NCBI GenBank assembly: GCA_008704415.1
Contig: VXIS01000084.1
Span: 62,001-126,000, forward strand
Direction: 5' to 3'
From: Sphaerosporella brunnea
Taxonomy: Eukaryota > Ascomycota > Pezizomycetes > Pezizales > Pyronemataceae
DNA length: 64,000 bases
Part shown: in pieces, positions 59,773 to 64,000 of the stretch
Position numbering within the stretch: the stretch's first letter is position 1
How the letters are laid out: each line of letters starts with the position of its first letter
Notes under the pieces: model-generated
The model's database searches: none
What the model was told of the DNA's origin: nothing
Seen by the model: only the letters and a program-made list of their open reading frames with translations
Translations under genes and position numbers: made by a program

Positions 59773-60370
59773 GCAATGGAGTTAACGCACGCGCAATGGG
59801 TTTTTTTTTTCTGGACAGGGTCCCACCGTCACTTTCTGCGCAGGATCCCCCGTCAGATATGTTCGCCTAACGGCAAATTCTTTGCACCTCGCTGAACCTC
59901 TTTTTTCCACCTTTCCGCAACAGCGCCTGGAGCGCGCTATTTTGGATTTGCAGCACGCTATTGTTCCCCCAACTGAAAAACAGCTGAATCCCTGTGTGGT
60001 ATTTTTTTTTTTTTTCGTTCAAGGGGCACGCGGTGTGCGGTCAGGATGTTGTTCTGTTCGGTATAAGAACCTGGCCCTCCTGTTAGCTTGGGCAGCGGAG
60101 ATGGAATGACTGGTGCTCTTTGGGTGGAATGATCACGGCTTCTGGAAAACCCAGTTTTATGTTCTATTGTTGTTAAACATTGGTAGATATTTCGGGTGCC
60201 TGGCGGGCCCGGTGGGCGCCTACATGTCACGTTCTATTCGGCGCCGGCGGGCACTTGGATGGCGGTCCGAAATGCGTGGTCCAAACGGGTTTCAATTTTC
60301 AAAGCCCGTTTAATTCAAACGGGCTCAGGCCTCACTGAAAGCCGGACTGGCCGGTCTATGGGCACCCCTG
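59773..60370. other. Right internal end of the hAT element
   Basis: T-runs at 59790 and 60002-60016, then the subterminal region from about 60190 with GGCGGGCCCGG-like and CCCGTTTAATTCAAACGGGC (a palindrome at 60304-60323) sequence leading to the right terminus. No gene. Confidence 0.5.
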
Positions 60371-60599
60371 GTCCCCAGGATCTCTGGAAATGTAACCCCA
60401 ACCCTAACCCCAGGCTGTGTTGCGTATTTCTCGATAGATCCACCGTCGATTGCTAGCTAACGCCCAGCGAATCTGAGCAACTATGACAGGGAGTCGGCTG
60501 GTGGGTGATATGGTGCAGCCAGCTATAGACCCAGGTGTCGCTCGGATATTTCGTCAGAAAGTAAGTAGCGGACACGGTGTAGATTGTGTTCAAAAGGTA

Positions 60600-61095
60600 G
60601 GAAGTGTTGGGGACCAAAGTTCGGAGCAAACGATGCGGCCAGGTGGACCGTGACCCCAAAAATCAATTTATTGCCCACTTGCGCCTGGCTCTCGCTGTGA
60701 GACTCGCCGGTGGTATAGACCCGCGATCTGGACTCCTTGTCTCCAAAGGTGGCGCCTTCCCTATATGCCTGGATAGTACGCTGAGTTCGTTGCCAGTACT
60801 TGAAAATAAGCGATGGCTCCACAGATTCCGGAGCGTCTGGGACTGTTTCTTAAGATCTGATGGTTCCAGTCGTTTGCATTGCCGTCCCGTGCCTGCCTGA
60901 GATAAGGGTTGAATACCAGCGAGAATGTAGTTGCAGTGCTTTCGAGCATAGCGCTTGCACGCGCACCAGTAATATTCAATCCATTTAAGTTCACAGTGTA
61001 ACTTAGGATAGAACATTGAACGATGCCTCGCATCCTCAACAATCTCCGCAATGCGACGGCGCTGACCTTTAAAGCCAAGCATCTCCGAGATATTC
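60600..61095 (-). pseudogene. DDE_3/Tc1-like transposase C-terminal fragment
   Basis: The minus strand reads LGFKGQRRRIAEIVEDARHR, then FYPKLHCELKWIEYYW and CKRYARKHCNY. This is the C-terminal part of a DDE endonuclease in which the Glu of the CEL-x-x-IE block is the third catalytic residue. After a frameshift another frame gives VEPSLIFKYWQRTQRTIQAY and REGATFGDKES, matching the helical end of such proteins. The first two Asp residues are not present. It lies about 230 bp from the right end of the large hAT, which may have inserted into or next to its element. Confidence 0.6.
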
Positions 61096-61098
61096 ATC

Positions 61099-61170
61099 GC
61101 CGCTGAGAGATTCACGGCCGAGAGGTTCACTGCAGCCGAGAGACTCAGCATCGCCGTTGAGAGGCTCGGC
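61099..61170. repeat. 18-bp tandem repeat, four units
   Basis: GCCGCTGAGAGATTCACG, GCCGAGAGGTTCACTGCA, GCCGAGAGACTCAGCATC and a fourth related unit follow without gaps. In the frame of the DDE fragment they read as repeats of the type LSAAVN/LSAVN. Confidence 0.85.
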
Positions 61171-61329
61171 ACTGCCAAAACGACTGCGTTTGCGAGTCCG
61201 AGATGCGCTGATGGCGCCCGCTTGTTGTGATTGGGTGCATTCCCGTAAGCCTAAAACGAACAACCGAAATATTTTACATGATGTTGGTTCAACTAGTCAA
61301 CCGCAAATGCTTCTTGAGGGAAATAAAAG

Positions 61330-61749
61330 ATGTCAATCTCGTCGCTCATGACGTACCCCGTGATAGCACGAACCCGTCACCACCACGCGTTACCTCAACA
61401 GAATATCAACAACGGCGCAAATCCAACCTCACAAGCGGGTAGGAGAATAACAATCAAAGAGGCGTTGAGGGATTGCTGTTCTCCATCATTTACAATACCG
61501 CTCTATCATATGATACTTTATTCAAACCATCTACCGCCGCCATCGAAGCTTCAGAATGCCGTCTCCGAGCTCTCCCAAGCCCTCGCCGACTCCAACCAGA
61601 GAGGAACGGTTGCTGGCTCTCAAAACTACACAGAAGAGGATATACGCACGCTTTTGGAAACCACCAGAGCCTATTGTCCCATCGGGGCCGTAGCAGAAGA
61701 GGTTGTTAACAAAGTGTCAGCAAGTCCAAGCTTGAATAGTAAGCATTAG
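61330..61749 (+). pseudogene. Myb-like DNA-binding fragment of a transposable element
   Basis: A 139-codon frame whose second half is protein-like: LQNAVSELSQALADSNQRG, then NYTEEDIRTLLETTRAYCPI, then GAVAEEVVNKV. The NYT-x-ED-x-x-x-LL-x-x ... PIG pattern resembles the first helices of a Myb/SANT-like domain found in fungal transposon proteins (NYS-x-ED ... LLD ... LPIG). The following helices (W-x-x-V-x-x-x-YN) are absent. The frame stops just before the CTCGAG-rich cluster at 61757. It may be truncated by that sequence, or spliced at GTAAGC (61739). Confidence 0.4.
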
Positions 61750-61756
61750 TGACTCG

Positions 61757-61893
61757 TAGTGTTGCACACGAGCCGAGCCGGCTCGAGCCAAAAGCTCGAG
61801 CCTCGAGCCCGAGCCGGCTCGAAATATAATTGTTCAAGCTTGAGCTGGCTCGAACAAAAGTAGTTCAGGCTCGAGCTGAGCTCGAGCTTTGTG
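61757..61893. repeat. GAGCCGGCTCGAGC palindrome cluster
   Basis: Begins TAGTGTTGCACACGAGCC and contains many overlapping copies of GCTCGAGC, CTCGAGCC and GAGCCGGCTCGA in both orientations. Subterminal clusters of short palindromes next to a TAGTGTTGCA-type end are seen in some hAT elements as transposase-binding arrays. A matching second end was not found. Confidence 0.5.
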
Positions 61894-62484
61894 ATAGAAT
61901 TTTGATACTCCGCTTCCGGGTGCAGCGACGAACCCCACCTCAAGTCAACCCAACCACCCTCCGACACCCGTCACTCGTACCTATGTACATCCCTACAGTG
62001 CGATGAGTGCGGCTGGGTAGATAAACGTCGGGTCCTCGACCCTTCCTTCCAATCAACTTACCTTCCCCTATCCTACCCGAACGCCCCTCCACACGCACCC
62101 CTCCCTCTCCCTCAACACCCTCAAAACCTACAACAAGCGCATCCGTCGAGTGACTCATGGCCGCACTTTCCAATGCCTTGGGTGCTGAGACACCATCGCA
62201 GCCGTGCGCAGGATGAGGACCAAGCCATGCGCGCTTTTTACAAGATGCTAGCTGGGGATTGGGGTGCGGATGTGCCCCGCTAAAAGTCAAGTCAATACTA
62301 ACAGCGGAGTTGCAGATACTCCCCATATTGCTGCCGGAGCGCGCACACTCGGCGGAGAGAAGACATCACCTTACACGGCGCTCTTATACAAGCGAAAGAT
62401 TATAATTCGTGAGCCAGAGCATCCAAAAGAAGGAGGAGCAACTAGTCCGCTGCTGCCACTGCAACAAGCGTTGGGGTCCGTACG
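61894..62484. other. Intergenic, no supported gene
   Basis: A 128-codon minus frame (61940-62326) lacks motifs. The right end is the presumed target of the LTR element. Confidence 0.3.
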
Positions 62485-62996
62485 TGTAAGATTATTACAC
62501 TTACTATGGTTTCTTTCTTACGTATTTCCTTACTAAGATATAAAACTATAAGGCAGTAACGATGGTATGATAACAGCATTCTACGAGTTTCCATTACTTT
62601 CTTTACTATGTTTTATCACCATGTTTCTAGCACTTTCTAGCCCCTTCGATGCTACGTCACTTTGGAATCTTCTAGTTTCCACAAGGCAGACTTGCAGGTC
62701 TTCTAGACCATTCTTTCCTTAGTTTCGAATTTGCCACCAGATTGTTATCACATGATGTACTCAGCATCGTTGGCTATAAAAGCTACGAGCTTTTCCTACA
62801 TTCATTCTTTTCTCTTCTTTCGATACGGCCTTTCGAGCAGCCCAGATTGTATCGACTATCATCAATAAATACTGAGTTGATCAGTGACCTGAGTGCGAGT
62901 ATTCTCTTGGTATTTATCAAGTCAGATACACAAACGGTTCTGAGTTTATTTGCATCTGTGAAATAGCGGATCTTATAAGCTCACGAAAAGGTTACA
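62485..62996 (+). repeat. Candidate 5' LTR (512 bp)
   Basis: Starts TGTAAGATTATTACAC and ends GGTTACA, giving the short inverted repeat TGTAA/TTACA. Inside are TATAAA at 62775-62780 and AATAAA at 62864-62869, in promoter-to-polyadenylation order. No clear primer-binding site follows at once; an alternative end near 63070, before TGGTTCTCCCC, cannot be excluded. Confidence 0.45.
62775..62780 (+). promoter_or_regulatory. TATA box of the LTR
   Basis: GGCTATAAAAGC, a strong match, 89 bp before the AATAAA signal. Confidence 0.5.
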
Positions 62997-63400
62997 TTTT
63001 TTTCACTCCGACCAGTATCTTTTCTCTCTACCCAACCTACAATCTTTGATCCTCAGACCAGACTGATCACCTGGTTCTCCCCTACTCGAAGCCGCCCTGC
63101 TGGCCAGGAAATTTCCGAATTTACGACATATCGATATCACGAACCAAGACACAACCACAAGTACGACTCACTTTAAGCACGACAAGCACAACAATACATT
63201 TTCGAGTCTTTAAGACAATCCTAGGAACGACAAGCGTCAACAAGGCCTTAGTTAACCGGCAGAGGTATCAGCAGTCCCGGGTTAAGCTTTAAGACGAATA
63301 GTTAGATCGATCAGGAGACAGCCCTGCACGATTCTATTCAAGAGCTCTCGACGCGAGCTATACAGACAACAATTCCTCGACAGCATTCCCGAGTGCATAG

Positions 63401-64000
63401 GCCTCAGGGAAGTGCACAACACCCATCACCACGGAGCAACCAACAGCAACAAGAAGGAGCCAACGCCTTAATCCAGAAATACCCACAGAAGAGGTCATTC
63501 AAGCGCTCCACGACGAAGCAGAGGAACAGAGACAACAACCAAAGAAGAGAGGCAGACCACGAAAGAAGCAACCAGAGGAAACCGAAGCCTCTCAATCAGC
63601 CCACTCAGAATCAGAAGCCGAATCAGAAGTCTCCGAGACCAGTACCAATCGACCACCAATTACACAGATTTTTAAATCGGAACACGAAGCACGCAAGCGT
63701 CTACAGGACCTTCAGGACCACATAAAAGTTGTCCTTGATTGGATTCCCAAAAGTACTGGATCAGACCAGCTCTATAACTACGAACTCCTCATTGAGAGCA
63801 ACACCGAATTTAACCAACTTGAGAAGGAGCTTCACAATTTTCGATTGGAACAATTCACTCCACGATTCGAAAAGCTTGAGCAAGAGATACAGCAAGCTAC
63901 GACCGAAGAAACCAAAGAACGAGCCAAAGGTTTACTTCAGACTTGGCAACGCCTATACGAAGAAGGAAGATTCAAATCAGACTCGGCTCTAACAGCATCA
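63401..64000 (+). CDS. gag-like protein with AT-hook and coiled coil (partial, no ATG)
   Basis: A frame open from just after a TAG (63398-63400) to the window end. It reads RRSQRLNPEIPTEEVIQALH, then an AT-hook-like KKRGRPRKKQ at about 63545, an acidic Ser-rich stretch, and a helical region (SEHEARKRLQDLQDHIKVVL, then FNQLEKELHNFRLEQF). The layout fits retrotransposon gag proteins; no zinc knuckle is reached. There is no ATG anywhere in this frame. An overlapping frame (63393-63725) is also open, so translation might begin there and shift, or the 5' end is damaged or spliced. Confidence 0.5.

Larger units (their letters stand above)
52058..60370. mobile_element. Complete 8.3-kb hAT DNA transposon with nested insertions
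   Basis: The left end is CAGGGGTGCCGATAGACGGG; the inverted right end is CAGGGGTGCCCATAGACCGG (first 24 bases match at 21). GTCCCCAG flanks it directly at 52050-52057 and 60371-60378, the 8-bp duplication expected of hAT insertion. Inside are an open transposase gene on the minus strand (54070-56672), a Gly/Tyr-rich repeat ORF (52825-53166), two charged coiled-coil frames (57001-58158) and a decayed Harbinger transposase (58373-59772) split by a small MITE. At 8.3 kb it is roughly twice the usual size of a hAT element, explained at least in part by the nested material. The perfect duplication and open transposase point to a fairly recent insertion. Confidence 0.92.
62485..64000 (+). mobile_element. 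LTR retrotransposon, 5' part (runs off the right edge)
   Basis: A likely 5' LTR followed by a leader and a gag-like frame. The second LTR, protease and polymerase would lie beyond the window, so the superfamily (Ty3 or copia) is not decided. The base composition is clearly AT-richer than in the FunK1 region. Confidence 0.6.

Noticed and set aside
1..64000. CRISPR arrays, bacterial operons or ribosomal RNA
   Set aside because: No regularly spaced repeats with unique spacers, no bacterial gene order, no rRNA-like conserved stretches; all signs are fungal nuclear DNA.

Overview
The window reads as DNA from a filamentous fungus, probably Dikarya; I cannot place it further. The evidence is four copies or fragments of the fungus-specific FunK1 kinase family (plus a weaker fifth candidate), an F-box protein, two short (59-60 nt) GT-AG introns, and a fungal-type mix of mobile elements (hAT, PIF/Harbinger, Tc1/mariner-like, a Tad-like LINE, copia, and an LTR element). 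Most of the 64 kb is gene-poor accessory DNA in which old coding sequence is broken by stops and frameshifts, so most short ORFs are chance.

Layout. 1-3.3 kb: two head-to-tail FunK1 copies on the minus strand. The first is open and runs off the window edge. The second is dead and split by an 867-bp hAT-type MITE with an 8-bp target duplication. 4.8-8.7 kb: an F-box gene and a small gene with a consensus intron, both minus, with a LINE 3' end between them. 8.9-17 kb: tandem repeats, a copia reverse-transcriptase scrap and otherwise featureless DNA. 17-30 kb: nothing I can support except simple repeats and one possible transposon end. 30.8-33 kb: the one complete FunK1 gene (737 aa). 36.6-38.2 kb: transposon tails. 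42.7 kb: a tRNA-like gene followed by a T19 tract. 44-49.7 kb: decayed FunK1 pieces and the 3' half of a LINE. 52.06-60.37 kb: a complete 8.3-kb hAT transposon flanked by GTCCCCAG on both sides, with an open, one-intron transposase gene. It carries a Gly/Tyr-rich repeat ORF and a nested, dead Harbinger transposase that is itself split by a 242-bp TA-flanked MITE. 60.6-64 kb: a DDE transposase fragment, a Myb-like fragment, a CTCGAG-rich cluster and the 5' part of an LTR retrotransposon with a gag-like frame.

How the parts relate. The hAT MITE in the FunK1 pseudogene shares ends and subterminal sequence with the 8.3-kb hAT, so that element's transposase, or a relative's, is the likely source of its mobility. 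In both nested cases (MITE in FunK1, TA-MITE in Harbinger) the host reading frame resumes when the insertion and one target copy are left out. This fixes the element boundaries to the base and gives an order of events. The genes that look potentially functional are the FunK1 at 30.8 kb, the open FunK1 at the left edge, the F-box gene, the small gene at 7.9-8.7 kb and the hAT transposase.
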